From Caldilineales bacterium (GTDB taxonomy: Bacteria; Chloroflexota; Anaerolineae; J102): a stretch of 47,011 nt of DNA. The notes below the pieces were generated by a model. That model had not been told where the DNA came from, did not search any database, and saw only the letters and a list, made by a program, of their open reading frames with translations. The DNA lies in NCBI GenBank assembly GCA_019695115.1, contig JAIBAP010000045.1, positions 1 to 47,011 on the forward strand, given 5' to 3'. The position numbers and the translations under genes are program-made. This document shows positions 26,289-34,703 of this stretch, piece after piece (the stretch's first letter is position 1; each line of letters opens with the position of its first letter).

Positions 26289-26443
26289 GAGATTGGTTAT
26301 TAGAGATTGGTTATTGGAGATTGGTTATTGGAGATTGGTTATTGGAGATTGGTTATTGGTTATTGGTAATTGGTAACTAATAACTAGTAACTAGTAACTG
26401 ATAATTGGGCGCAATCTCCAATCTCCAATAACCAATAACCAAC
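26289..26443. repeat. TTGGAGATTGG array between the two attenuators
   Basis: About 150 bases: TTGGTTATTGGAGATTGG words on the left, then TAACTAATAACTAGTAACTAG words, then CAATCTCCAATAACC inverted words up to terminator A. The same junction, TTTTTG then TTGGTTATTGG, follows both terminators in the transcript. Confidence 0.88.
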
Positions 26444-26447
26444 AAAA

Positions 26448-26479
26448 AGCCCCGCCTGGCTGTGCTGCCTGGCAGGGCT
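26448..26479 (-). terminator. Intrinsic terminator A (3:4 hairpin)
   Basis: In the transcript AGCCCTGCC (26479-26471) pairs with GGCGGGGCT (26456-26448): 9 bp including one G-T pair, extended inward by a GGC/GCC pairing, then TTTTTG. It lies 23 bases after the stop of leader peptide A. Confidence 0.88.
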
Positions 26480-26548
26480 TGTGCGGCGGTAGGGTTCGAC
26501 CATCATCCCAAGCGCAAAAGGCCATCCCAGGCGCGGGAGGGCTTCTTG
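26475..26548 (-). promoter_or_regulatory. Attenuator A: alternative 1:2 and 2:3 pairings
   Basis: Region 1 CAAGAAGCC (26548-26540), with two adjacent Lys codons, can pair with region 2 GGCCTTTTG (26523-26515), 8 of 9 positions with one G-T. Region 2 extended to GGCCTTTTGCG (26523-26513) can instead pair with region 3 CGCACAAGCCC (26485-26475), 9 of 11 positions. Region 3 covers five bases of the terminator's 5' arm. The pairing is less perfect than in attenuator B. Confidence 0.6.
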
Positions 26549-26586
26549 GACTTGGAGCACTTGACGAGGGTCGGCAGGGAATTCAT
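26503..26586 (-). CDS. Leader peptide A, lysine-codon rich
   Basis: 27 residues: MNSLPTLVKCSKSKKPSRAW then DGLLRLG and TGA. Four Lys codons, all AAG, at positions 9, 12, 14 and 15. Lys 14-15 lie in region 1 of attenuator A. Its ATG is about 30 bases after the predicted transcription start. No Shine-Dalgarno is visible. The lysine content is far above chance for a 27-residue frame, and the following terminator and lysine operon explain it. Confidence 0.65.
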   Translation of the reverse strand: MNSLPTLVKCSKSKKPSRAWDGLLRLG

Positions 26587-26622
26587 GGCGGCGGGATGAT
26601 GGCGACAAACAAGGTTGGCGGG

Positions 26623-26651
26623 AGTATACGCAGGTGGGGTCGCGCTGTCAA
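26623..26651 (-). promoter_or_regulatory. Promoter of the lysine operon
   Basis: On the minus strand: TTGACA (26651-26646), 17-base spacer, TATACT (26628-26623). The -35 is perfect and the -10 differs from consensus at one position. Transcription would start near 26616. The gene for the MOSC protein is divergent on the other side. Confidence 0.88.
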
Positions 26652-26675
26652 AATTCAACAGCCACCGCATGCTCA

Positions 26676-26704
26676 TTGCGCGCCGCCTCGAAGCCGGTTA
26701 AAAT
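26676..26704 (+). promoter_or_regulatory. Candidate promoter of the MOSC gene
   Basis: TTGCGC (26676-26681), 17-base spacer, TAAAAT (26699-26704). The -35 is weak. AAAGGAG at 26742-26748 is the ribosome binding site for GTG 26756. Confidence 0.5.
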
Positions 26705-26755
26705 GCCGCCGTCCTTTTCTGGTCAAAACCCATCGTTGCACAAAGGAGCCAAACC

Positions 26756-27319
26756 GTGACCGAGATTCGCTATTTGACAGCCCCCGAGCTTGAGGCCGGG
26801 CTGGATGACATCCGCCAATCGCCCAAACAGGCCGGCCGGCTGGCGTTGATCGTGCGTCGCCCACAGGTCGAGGCGCGGGAAGTACTGGCCGAGGGCGAAC
26901 TCGACCTGGCCGAGGGCCTGGTGGGGGATACCTGGAAGATGCGCGGGAGTTCGCGGACGCCGGATGGCTCGGCCCACCCTGATATGCAGCTCAACATCAT
27001 GAACGCGCGGGTGATCGCGCTGCTGGCACAGGATGCCGACCGCTGGCAACTGGCCAGCGACCAGCTTTTCCTCGATCTCGACCTCAGCGCTGACAACCTG
27101 CCGCCGGGGACGCAGTTGGCGCTTGGCGCGGCCGTCGTCGAGATCACCGACCAGCCCCACCGCGGCTGCGCCAAGTTTTCCGCCCGTTTCGGCCCCGATG
27201 CGCTCAAATTCGTCAATTCAGCCGTGGGCAGGGAACTCAACCTGCGCGGGGTCAATGCCAGGGTCGTCCGCCCAGGGGTGATTCGGGTTGGAGATGTGGC
27301 GAGCAAGATCGCCGCATAA
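26756..27319 (+). CDS. MOSC domain protein
   Basis: 187 residues. The C-terminal half contains the MOSC core with the conserved cysteine in RGCAKFSARFG, which in related proteins (YiiM, MoCo sulfurase C-terminal domain) binds molybdenum cofactor or carries sulfur. GTG 26756 is set by AAAGGAG seven bases upstream. It is divergent from the lysine operon; a link with the molybdenum hydroxylase at 9-15 kb is possible but the genes are not adjacent. Confidence 0.8.
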   Translation: MTEIRYLTAPELEAGLDDIRQSPKQAGRLALIVRRPQVEAREVLAEGELDLAEGLVGDTWKMRGSSRTPDGSAHPDMQLNIMNARVIALLAQDADRWQLASDQLFLDLDLSADNLPPGTQLALGAAVVEITDQPHRGCAKFSARFGPDALKFVNSAVGRELNLRGVNARVVRPGVIRVGDVASKIAA

Positions 27320-27345
27320 CTCTGACGCCAGCAGCACCAACAGCT

Positions 27346-27786
27346 TTAGGGCCAGTCGCCTTGCTTCAATCGCTCAAGCAGGTCGCCGGGCAAGACAATA
27401 CGCAGCCCAGAGCATCTTGCCACTTCGGACACTCCTACCAAATGCCGGCGATCGAGACTTACCAGGCAATCAGCTTTCGCCGCCTTGGCCGCAGCTACGA
27501 TGGGGGCGTCTTTATGAGCGGTGTATTGAGCGACTTGCCGTACTTCCGCTTCGTTGGCGTCCACAACCGTATGAGGCACAGCCTGCAACAAACTCTCGAA
27601 CAGGGGCACGACGGTTGGGGCTTTAGCTTTCAGATTGCGCCTGACTTCTTCAAGGACAACCTCGCTTACCACCAGTTGGAGCACACTCATCTGGGCTAGA
27701 CGGAACAACTCCCGAGATGCGCCAGTGGCTGAGTAGCTGGCAGCAAAGAAGACGCTGGCACCCTCATCGCTCTTCGGGCATCCCAT
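27346..27786 (-). pseudogene. PIN-domain (VapC-like) toxin, probably damaged at its 5' end
   Basis: 146 residues if started at ATG 27786. The PIN core is recognisable: SATGASRELFRL, VVSEVVLEEVRRNL (acidic residue 2) and HKDAPIVAAAKAAKADCLVSLDRRHL (acidic residues 3 and 4). The first catalytic Asp, expected just before ASVFFAAS, is replaced by Gly (DEGASVFF). The natural start would be the ATG overlapping the antitoxin stop (ATGA at 27764-27767), but that ATG is out of frame with the PIN core. A loss of about 10 bases after the first eight would explain both defects. The toxin is likely inactive. Confidence 0.6.
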
Positions 27787-28051
27787 AGCGTTCGCGGACG
27801 ATATCGCCCCGAACCTCACGACCAGATTCGATCAGTTCTTCCAGGCTGATGCCACTGGCCCGAAGAGCCTCGCCGATGCGGTCGAGTGCTTCTGTCGCCA
27901 CCACTTCCTGGGGGGCAATCAGGATACCTCGTTCCGTTTCCTTGAAAGAGACGAGGTCGCCTTCCTTGATCCCCAGTCGTAGACGCATGGGGGCGGGGAT
28001 GGTGATCTGTCCTTTCTTCTGAACACGCGAAAGTGTCGTCGCTACTGTCAC
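27764..28051 (-). CDS. AbrB/MazE/SpoVT family antitoxin
   Basis: 95 residues from GTG 28051. The N-terminal ~45 residues (TTLSRVQKKGQITIPAPMR, then LRLGIKEGDLVSF) are the swapped-hairpin AbrB fold that binds operator DNA; the C-terminal half binds the toxin. GTG 28051 is chosen because AAAGGAG lies eight bases before it, and because ATG 28090 falls in the promoter -10 box, upstream of the expected transcript start. Autorepression at the promoter is the rule for such pairs. Confidence 0.85.
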   Translation of the reverse strand: MTVATTLSRVQKKGQITIPAPMRLRLGIKEGDLVSFKETERGILIAPQEVVATEALDRIGEALRASGISLEELIESGREVRGDIVRERYGMPEER

Positions 28052-28088
28052 CTGGTCATCTCCTTTGGTTGTAGGAATGTATGACTTC

Positions 28089-28117
28089 ATGATAGTTTCT
28101 TTTGCCTCTCATGTCAA
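28089..28117 (-). promoter_or_regulatory. Promoter of the AbrB/PIN pair
   Basis: On the minus strand: TTGACA (28117-28112), 17-base spacer, TATCAT (28094-28089). Start expected near 28082, which leaves about 30 bases before GTG 28051. Confidence 0.8.
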
Positions 28118-28139
28118 CAGCCCACTCCATCATCGCAGA

Positions 28140-29486
28140 CTACGCGCTCGCCGACCGCTCCGCTAACAACACCTTCATCCTCTCCCCATCGCCGTCGGCC
28201 TCCTTGTAGGCAGCCGTCACGGCCGAATAGCCGTACTGCCGGGCCAGGGTGGCCAGCATGGGGATGAGTGTGCGGCTGTGCCATTCGTTGATCTCGGCGT
28301 TCGCCTTCAGCCCGCGCACACATCGCTCGGCAAAGACCGCCGCCCCGGTCTCGATCAGTTCCATCGATTCGAGCACGGCAAAGACCATGCTGCTCTCCCA
28401 TACATTGAGGTCGAGTTCGCCGTGGTCGATGCCCGCCGTACACATGGCATGGTTGCCGATCACCCGGAAGCAAAGCTGGATGAGAAATTCGGGGATGACG
28501 GGGTTGACCTTGCCGGGCATGGCCGAGCTGCCGGGCTGCACCGCCGGCAGGAGCAATTCACCCAGCCCGGCCTCGGGGCCAGAGCCGAGCACCCGGAAAT
28601 CGTTGGTGATCTTGATCAGCCCACGCGCCAGGATATCCAGATGGGCCGAAACCACGGCCAGGTCATCAGGGTTTTGGGCGGCATCGAAGAGATTGGCCGC
28701 CTGATGATAGTTGGGGTCGCGGGACGCCTGCCGCAGGTTGGGGACGATGGCCTCCATGTAGGCCGGGGGCACATCCTCGGCCCGGCCGATGATCGATCCC
28801 CCCAGATTGACGGCATACAACCGCCCCACCGCCTGGCCGATGCGGTCGAGCTTGCGGCGCAGGAAACCGGCGTAGCCACTGAAGAAGTCGGAGAGGGCGA
28901 TGTCCACCGCGTCCTGAAAACAGGTGCGGGCCAGGTGACGATGATCCTGGAACTCACGGCTCTTGGCGTCGAGGATGGCGATCAAGCGGTCGAGGCTGCG
29001 GCGCAGCGACGGCCATTGCAGGATGACGGCCATGTGGCAGGCGGTGGGATAGACATCGTTGGTCGATTGGTTCAGATTGAGGTGGTCGTTGGGATGAACT
29101 AGGCGATACTCGCCCCGCCGCCCGCCCAGCCGTTCCTCGGCCATATTCGCCAGCACCTCGTTCACGTTCATATTGGCCGAAGTGCCGCCGCCGCCGTGCA
29201 GCGCATGCACCGGGAAGTGCTCTGGCTGCGGCGTTTGCAGGAGCTGGTTGACCGAGGCCGAGATGGCGTCGGCCTGTTCGTCGCTCAGCAGGCCAATGTC
29301 GCGGTTGGTGATCGCCGCCGCTTTCTTGATCAGCAGCAAAGCGGCGACCAGGGTGGGAAAGCCGCCGATGGTGCGCTGGCCGTCCAGCGGGAAGTTCTGG
29401 ATCCCACGCTGCGTCTGTCCGCCCCACAGGGCGTCGGCGGGGACGGCAACGGGGCCGAGGAGGTCGGATTCGGTGCGATGGGTCAT
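28140..29486 (-). CDS. Aspartate ammonia-lyase/fumarase family enzyme
   Basis: 448 residues. Family signature GSSAMPGKVNP is the flexible loop with the catalytic Ser; NLNQSTNDVYPTA and HALHGGGGTSANMNVNEV are the other conserved blocks. Aspartase makes fumarate and ammonia from aspartate; class II fumarase shares nearly all of these motifs. The GGGGTSANMNVNEV and NQSTNDVYPTA forms lean to aspartase, but I would not exclude others of the family. No partner genes. Confidence 0.85.
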   Translation of the reverse strand: MTHRTESDLLGPVAVPADALWGGQTQRGIQNFPLDGQRTIGGFPTLVAALLLIKKAAAITNRDIGLLSDEQADAISASVNQLLQTPQPEHFPVHALHGGGGTSANMNVNEVLANMAEERLGGRRGEYRLVHPNDHLNLNQSTNDVYPTACHMAVILQWPSLRRSLDRLIAILDAKSREFQDHRHLARTCFQDAVDIALSDFFSGYAGFLRRKLDRIGQAVGRLYAVNLGGSIIGRAEDVPPAYMEAIVPNLRQASRDPNYHQAANLFDAAQNPDDLAVVSAHLDILARGLIKITNDFRVLGSGPEAGLGELLLPAVQPGSSAMPGKVNPVIPEFLIQLCFRVIGNHAMCTAGIDHGELDLNVWESSMVFAVLESMELIETGAAVFAERCVRGLKANAEINEWHSRTLIPMLATLARQYGYSAVTAAYKEADGDGERMKVLLAERSASA

Positions 29487-29610
29487 GGGCGGGGTCGGTG
29501 TGCGTGTGCGGGTGGGCGCCAGGAGGTCGGCGCAGCGTCAAGGTTGGTGATTGTATGCCCGAATCGGCGACGACGCCAGTTGATATCGCCCCCCGCTGCG
29601 CTCCGGCCCT

Positions 29611-30540
29611 TCACTTTGCCCCCGGCTTGCGGTCGAGCGATGCGTCATCCCACGAGGCCTCGTCCTCGATCGCTTCCAGGTGGGTGAGAACGGTGATGTT
29701 GGGCACGGCCTCGCGTATCTCTGCCTCGATCTGCTCCAGGAGCTGATGCCCGCGCTGCACCGTCCAATCGCCGGGAACCAGCACGTGCACCGACATGAAG
29801 CGCCGCGCTCCGGCCTGGCGTGTGCGCATGGCGTGATAGTTCACCCCTTCTTGCCGGCCGCGCGCAAGCGCCTTTTGGATGGCGGCCAGTTCGTCGGCCG
29901 GCAGGGCGGTGTCCATCAACCCCAGCACCGATTTGCGCACGATGCGCAGACCTGACCAGATGATATTGCCCGCCACAGCCAGGGCGACAATGGCATCCAG
30001 CCGCTGCCAGCCGCTGATCGCTACGACTCCGATCCCGACCAGCACGCCGACTGAGGTCCAGACGTCGGCCAGGAGGTGCTGGGCATTGGCTTCTAGGGTG
30101 ACGGAGTGGTGGGCTCGGGCCGCCCGCAGCAGGACGAGGGCCACGCCCAGATTGACCAGCGAGGCCGCCAATGAGACGATGAGGCCCGACCCCAGTTGCT
30201 CCAGCGGTCGGGGGGTGACCAGCCTTTGGAGGGCAGTGAAGATAATGCCGGCAGCCGCAACCAGGATCAGCGTCCCTTCGACGCCGCTGGAAAAATACTC
30301 GGCTTTGCCATGACCGTAGGGGTGTTCTTCGTCGGCGGGGCGGGCGGCCACCGTCAGCATGGCCAGGGCCATCAGCGCCCCCGCCAGGTTGACAAACGAT
30401 TCCAGCGCGTCCGAGAGCAGCCCGACCGAGCCGGTGAGAAAATAGGCGACAGCTTTGAGGCCGATGGTGAGAACGGCGGCGGCGATCGAGAGCCAGGCAA
30501 AGCGCCGGAGCGAGAAGCGTCCGGTGGGGTCATGGGTCAT
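29611..30540 (-). CDS. Cation diffusion facilitator family transporter
   Basis: 309 residues, six membrane helices followed by a cytoplasmic domain from ~residue 205. Exports Zn, Fe, Mn or similar in exchange for protons. The helix-2 site reads [12 protein letters not shown], an E/N variant of the common HxxxD pair, and the helix-5 site is AQHLLADVW with HxxxD. Start overlaps the stop of the PLD gene by four bases (ATGA), so the two are translated together. Metal unknown. Confidence 0.88.
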   Translation of the reverse strand: MTHDPTGRFSLRRFAWLSIAAAVLTIGLKAVAYFLTGSVGLLSDALESFVNLAGALMALAMLTVAARPADEEHPYGHGKAEYFSSGVEGTLILVAAAGIIFTALQRLVTPRPLEQLGSGLIVSLAASLVNLGVALVLLRAARAHHSVTLEANAQHLLADVWTSVGVLVGIGVVAISGWQRLDAIVALAVAGNIIWSGLRIVRKSVLGLMDTALPADELAAIQKALARGRQEGVNYHAMRTRQAGARRFMSVHVLVPGDWTVQRGHQLLEQIEAEIREAVPNITVLTHLEAIEDEASWDDASLDRKPGAK

Positions 30541-32477
30541 GGTGTGCTCCTATCCGTGTGGCCCAGCAACCAGTCATCCAGAAACACCCGCGTCAAGGCG
30601 GCGTGGGCCTGGGCCGATTGCAGGGCGATCATCATCTCGCGGTTTAGCTTGTTGCTGACCTCGCCGCCGTTGACCGAGCCGAGCACCACCCACCGCTCGT
30701 CGCCGATGGCCAGCAAGTGCAATTTGGCGTGGAGGCCGCCCCCGGCCGGGTTTCCCGTTGCCGCCTGCAGGTCCAACCCCTCTTGCTGCGCTATCTGGTT
30801 GACATAAGCGGCGGCGGCGGCATTGCTGCGCGGGTCAGAACCGTAGTCGAAGAAGCTATCGAGCAGCAGGCGGACGGTGGCCCCGCGGCGGGCGGCGGCG
30901 ATCAGCGCCTCGAGACGCACATTCGGGTCTGATTGCACCGTGGCATTGGCGCCGCCCCAAAACGTATGCTCGTACAGTTGTTGGGCGTAGATGACATCGC
31001 CGGCCTGGGCGCGGGCGAGGAGGTCGAGCAGGGGGCCAGGCGTCAGGCTGGCCTCGGGGGCGGTGAAGAGCTGGGCCTGGCTGAGGTCGGTGAGGGTGAT
31101 CGGCGCCGGCTGGCGGACGACATAGCCGGTCTGGTTGCCCGGTGTGGGCGGAGAGTAGCCGGGCGGGGGCGCGCCATAGGTGGGATGGTCGGGCTGCCAG
31201 GCAAAGATGTCGGAGTGGGCGGGGTCGTTGTCGGCCTGAAAGATGGCTTCGGCGCCAGCGGCGAGCACGGAATCGGCCAGGATGATGGCGTAGCCGCGGC
31301 GTCCCCAGGTCTCGCCGTCGGCGGCATCGGGCGGGAAGCTGTCGGGATTGAGGTTCTCAGTGCTGACGAACAGGGTCTGGCCGTCGATGATGGCGAACTT
31401 GGCGTGCATGTAGGCATAGCGGTCGTGCGCGGCGCCGACATCGTTGACCATGAAGCGTACGACGCCGCCGGCCGCGGTGATCTGCCCAGCGGCCCACCGT
31501 TCGGCGTCCTCCAATCCGCCCGTTGGGCCGCCCTCCAACAGCAAGCTGACCTCGACGCCAGCCGCGGCGCGCTCGGCCAGGATGCGGGCCAGGCCGGGAT
31601 GTCGCAGCTCGTAGACTTGCAGATGGATGCTGGTCTGAGCCGAGGCCAGCAGCTCGGCCACGGCGTCGTAGGTGTTGTCGGGCGCGACCAGGAGCCGGGC
31701 CGGCGGCGGCTGCGACCAGCGGGCCGTGGCGGGCCGGATGAAAGCAAACAAGTCCCAGCCAGGGTAGGCCGCCCGGCGTCCGCGGGCCGGGTCGGGGTTG
31801 CCCTGCGCCCAGTCGGTAGCCGCGCCGTGGTTGGGAAGGGCCAGCGAGGTGACCGGGTCGAAAAGACGGTAGAAGACTTGTCCCTCGCGGCCAAAGCGGG
31901 GGTTGGCCTGGTAGTAGGGGAGGGCGGGGCCTGTCCAGCCAGGCAGGGCGGCGGTGCTGGCAGCGAAGGGGATGGCGTCGATGGTGGCGCCATCCGGCGC
32001 CAGCAGTTCCACCTCGTCGCCGGCATTGTTCAGGTTCGGCGCCCGGCCGTTGGCATTGGGGATGGCTGGGTCGCTGTCGGCCTCGTATTCGCAATCCGGG
32101 GCGAAACCCCAGCCGGCGCGGAAGGCGACGGCTGTGCGCGCACACCAGATCAGCCCGCCGGCCGGCAGGGTGAGGGCCGGCAGTGTCACCGTCCCCTCGC
32201 CATCGCTCAGCTGCCAGCCCGCCAGCCAGACCGGATTCCGCCCCTGGTTCTGGATGGCCACGGCTTCGTCGAGGTCGTTGGCGGCCAGGCCATCGGGGAC
32301 GAAGGCGAAGATGAGCGCCCGCGGCGCCGAGGAAATGTAGGCGACGTGCGCCTGCACAGGCAGGAAAATGGTTGCTGCCGGTAGCTCGCCAGGGGCGGCC
32401 CGCAGGCGGCCGGCCTGGCCGGCGAGAACAAAGATCAGCGCCAGGATGAGCCGCAGCCCGGCGGTGCGAGTGTTCAT
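30537..32477 (-). CDS. Secreted phospholipase D-like protein with lamin-tail domain
   Basis: 646 residues. Signal peptide 1-~27. Residues ~45-200 look like a lamin-tail (LTD) beta-sandwich ([35 protein letters not shown]). Two PLD repeats follow: [20 protein letters not shown] and [21 protein letters not shown], each with HxK and downstream N/E. PLD enzymes cleave phosphodiesters in lipids or nucleic acids. Four-base overlaps with the genes on both sides. Substrate unknown. Confidence 0.85.
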   Translation of the reverse strand: MNTRTAGLRLILALIFVLAGQAGRLRAAPGELPAATIFLPVQAHVAYISSAPRALIFAFVPDGLAANDLDEAVAIQNQGRNPVWLAGWQLSDGEGTVTLPALTLPAGGLIWCARTAVAFRAGWGFAPDCEYEADSDPAIPNANGRAPNLNNAGDEVELLAPDGATIDAIPFAASTAALPGWTGPALPYYQANPRFGREGQVFYRLFDPVTSLALPNHGAATDWAQGNPDPARGRRAAYPGWDLFAFIRPATARWSQPPPARLLVAPDNTYDAVAELLASAQTSIHLQVYELRHPGLARILAERAAAGVEVSLLLEGGPTGGLEDAERWAAGQITAAGGVVRFMVNDVGAAHDRYAYMHAKFAIIDGQTLFVSTENLNPDSFPPDAADGETWGRRGYAIILADSVLAAGAEAIFQADNDPAHSDIFAWQPDHPTYGAPPPGYSPPTPGNQTGYVVRQPAPITLTDLSQAQLFTAPEASLTPGPLLDLLARAQAGDVIYAQQLYEHTFWGGANATVQSDPNVRLEALIAAARRGATVRLLLDSFFDYGSDPRSNAAAAAYVNQIAQQEGLDLQAATGNPAGGGLHAKLHLLAIGDERWVVLGSVNGGEVSNKLNREMMIALQSAQAHAALTRVFLDDWLLGHTDRSTP

Positions 32478-33373
32478 CCCCCGCTCTCCCGGTCAAAGAT
32501 GGCCCACAGGCGAGGGATCTGCTCGGCCAGGGCGCCGGCATCGGTCAGGGCTTGCCACAGCGGGCCGGCGCCGCCGCATTCGACGGCGATGATCTGCGGC
32601 TGGCCCCATCTTCCTTGCCGGATCTCCGCCGCCGCCCATGCCATCACCGGCCAATCGGCCTCGGTCAGCGGCAGGTGGTCGAGCCAGCGACCCTGGTGGC
32701 GGGCGATGCGCGCCTCATCGACGCCGTTGGCCCGCATCCGCTCCTCCCAGGGGCTGCCAAAAGGCTGGAGGCCGGTGAGGTGGATCTCGCGCGTGCTTCC
32801 GGTCGGCAGCCGGGCAAGGTACTCGCTTTCGTCCATGCCCAGGCGCCGCGCCGCCAGCCGGGCGTGAGAAAGGTCGAGGAGGAAGCCGCAGCCGGTGTTT
32901 GCGACCACGTCGGCGATGACTTCGGGCAGGATGCCGGCGGCGATGGCTTTGTTGTTGTTGCCGTGGTTGTTCTCGACGATGACCCGCTCGGCCCCGAACT
33001 GGGCCACGGCCGCCATCACATCGCGGCAATAGGCGGCGGTCACGATGGCGGCGTCATCGCGGCTGGTCGAGGCGAAGGGGATGGCGGGGTGCTGGCTGGC
33101 GGTGGCTTCGAGATGGAGGTTGACGAAGCCGGTGGCGGTCGTCTGCAGCCAGCGTTCGATCTCACCCCAATCGGCGGGTTGTTTGTCGCCATTGACCATC
33201 ACCAGGCCGCGCCCTCCCCCTGCCTGTAGCCCAAAATGGACATAGACCGGGCGGACGGCCTGGGCTGCCGCCGTTATCTCGGTCCAGGGCGGGCACTTGA
33301 ACAGGTCGATGTCGATCTGGCCAGCCCGAACCAGCTCGGCGGCCTGGGGCGAGTAGTTGAGGGCGAACTGCAT
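32474..33373 (-). CDS. TIM-barrel protein, probably DUF692-like
   Basis: 299 residues. VIVENNHGNNN and GFLLDLSHARLAARRLGM resemble the metal-binding strands of the DUF692/xylose isomerase-like TIM barrels, in which Glu, His and Asp bind iron or other metals. Some DUF692 proteins modify cysteine-rich peptides, but no precursor peptide is seen here. First gene of a trio with the PLD and CDF genes, overlapping the PLD start by four bases. Function unknown. Confidence 0.55.
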   Translation of the reverse strand: MQFALNYSPQAAELVRAGQIDIDLFKCPPWTEITAAAQAVRPVYVHFGLQAGGGRGLVMVNGDKQPADWGEIERWLQTTATGFVNLHLEATASQHPAIPFASTSRDDAAIVTAAYCRDVMAAVAQFGAERVIVENNHGNNNKAIAAGILPEVIADVVANTGCGFLLDLSHARLAARRLGMDESEYLARLPTGSTREIHLTGLQPFGSPWEERMRANGVDEARIARHQGRWLDHLPLTEADWPVMAWAAAEIRQGRWGQPQIIAVECGGAGPLWQALTDAGALAEQIPRLWAIFDRESGG

Positions 33374-33432
33374 TTTGTGATCCGCGAAGGGCGCGAAGGG
33401 GGCGAAGGGAGGTGAGGGGAGGTCAGGGGAGG

Positions 33433-33951
33433 TCAGGGGGAGGCGGCGATCGCTTTGTGGTAGATGATGAGCCGTTCTTGTTTCGTCCCGATTGGCTGGC
33501 GGAGGGCCTGCCCGGTGGCTGCGAAGCCTTGTCCCGACCAGAATCGCACGTTCTCACGGTCGCTGACGAGCAAGGCCAGCCGCATCTCGTGCCCGAGCTG
33601 GGTGAGGCGCAGCCACTCTTCGAGGATGCGAAGCGACCACTCTCGCAGTTCGTGGCGGGGGGCAGGCGGGGCGTCGGCCAGGATCAAGGCCCCAAACCAG
33701 ATCACGCCCGGTTCTGGGTGGTCGAGACGGAGGTCGAAACACCCCACCATCTGCTCTCGCTGCCAGTAGATGCCCAACAGGACCCGTTCGCCACCGGCAA
33801 GGACGTTCTGGTAGTCGAGCGCGGCCTGGTCGGGGCGGGCGGCCGCGCCGCTGTGCCGCATGAAGTAGTCGCGGCTGGACTCGTACAACGCCTGTAACTG
33901 CGGCAGGGCGTCGGCGTCGATCTGCCGCAGGGTGATCGGCGGCGCATCCAT
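33433..33951 (-). CDS. GNAT family acetyltransferase
   Basis: 172 residues from ATG 33951, one base after the stop of the preceding gene. The fold is suggested by MVGCFDLRLDHPEPGVIWFGALIL, HELREWSLRILEEWL and RLALLVSDRENVRFWSGQGFAATG, the last being a typical end of a GNAT domain. Acceptor unknown. The usual RGxGxG acetyl-CoA loop is not well kept (APRHELREW). Confidence 0.72.
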   Translation of the reverse strand: MDAPPITLRQIDADALPQLQALYESSRDYFMRHSGAAARPDQAALDYQNVLAGGERVLLGIYWQREQMVGCFDLRLDHPEPGVIWFGALILADAPPAPRHELREWSLRILEEWLRLTQLGHEMRLALLVSDRENVRFWSGQGFAATGQALRQPIGTKQERLIIYHKAIAASP

Positions 33952-33952
33952 G

Positions 33953-34687
33953 CTAAGGCGCCTGTCGCCGGGGCAGCGTCTGCAGGGTCTGGCGTAGTTT
34001 GACGATGCTATCCGCCGGATAAAAGCCCTTGGGAACCGAGGCATTGGCGTAGACCAGACTGCGCCGGCCGAGGAGGACGCCGGGGTTGAGGACGCTGTTG
34101 CAGCCGGTTTGGGCGTCGTCGCCGAGGATGGCGCCAAGTTTGGTCAGGCCCGTGTCGTAAAGCTCGCCTTCGATGGCAAGCTGAAGGGTCGGGCGCTTGC
34201 CGGTGGCCGGGTCCTTGGCGCTGACGAGGGTCAGGTTGGAGAGTTTGGTGCCGGCGCCCAGGTTGACGCGGCGGCCCAGGATGCTGTCGCCCACGTAGGC
34301 AAAGTGGGGGGCGTGGGCGCCGGGCAAGAAGATGGCGTTCTTGACTTCGCTGGCGTGGCCGACCACGCAGCCGTCGCCGAGGATGACACCGCCGCGCACA
34401 TAGGCGCCGTGACGGATCTCGCAGTTGGCGCCGATGAGGGTGGGGCCGGCGATGTAGGCGCCCGGCTCGACCACCGAACCGGGGCCGATGACGATGTCGC
34501 CGGGGCCGAGGTGGGCGCCGGGCAGGATCTCGCCTTCGTTGTCCAGGCCACGCCCGCCGAGTCGCTGCCAGAGGTAGGCGTCGATGCCGGCGAGCGCCTG
34601 CCAGACGAACTCGCAGCCGGCGAAGAGGGCGGCGTGGGGGAAGGGGTCGAGGTCGAAGAAGGCGGCAGGGGAGAGGTCGATTGACAT
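33953..34687 (-). CDS. Left-handed beta-helix (hexapeptide) nucleotidyltransferase-like protein
   Basis: 244 residues. From ~residue 50 on it has hexapeptide repeats (IVIGPGSVVEPGAYIAGP, TLIGANCEIRHGAYVRGG, VILGDGCVVGHASEVK, SILGRRVNLGAGTKLSN). It resembles the acyltransferase half of GlmU-like sugar-nucleotide enzymes without the N-terminal nucleotidyltransferase. Lies between the GNAT and GT4 genes; a role in surface polysaccharide is likely but not shown. Confidence 0.78.
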   Translation of the reverse strand: MSIDLSPAAFFDLDPFPHAALFAGCEFVWQALAGIDAYLWQRLGGRGLDNEGEILPGAHLGPGDIVIGPGSVVEPGAYIAGPTLIGANCEIRHGAYVRGGVILGDGCVVGHASEVKNAIFLPGAHAPHFAYVGDSILGRRVNLGAGTKLSNLTLVSAKDPATGKRPTLQLAIEGELYDTGLTKLGAILGDDAQTGCNSVLNPGVLLGRRSLVYANASVPKGFYPADSIVKLRQTLQTLPRRQAP

Positions 34688-34703
34688 GGCAGGGGCGGTG
34701 TGG

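Noticed and set aside
25926-26376. Open frames through the TTGGAGATTGG arrays (ie. [12 protein letters not shown]-type peptides)
   Set aside because: They are translations of the repeat itself, with no start signal and no family likeness.
26160-26620. L-box lysine riboswitch or lysine T-box in the leader of the lysine operon
   Set aside because: No five-way junction core, no T-box sequence (TGGNACCGCG-like) and no specifier loop were found. The two short frames with Lys codons and the paired terminator structures explain the region better.
28052-28090. Antitoxin start at ATG 28090
   Set aside because: This ATG lies in the -10 box of the promoter TTGACA-17-TATCAT; GTG 28051 has AAAGGAG before it.
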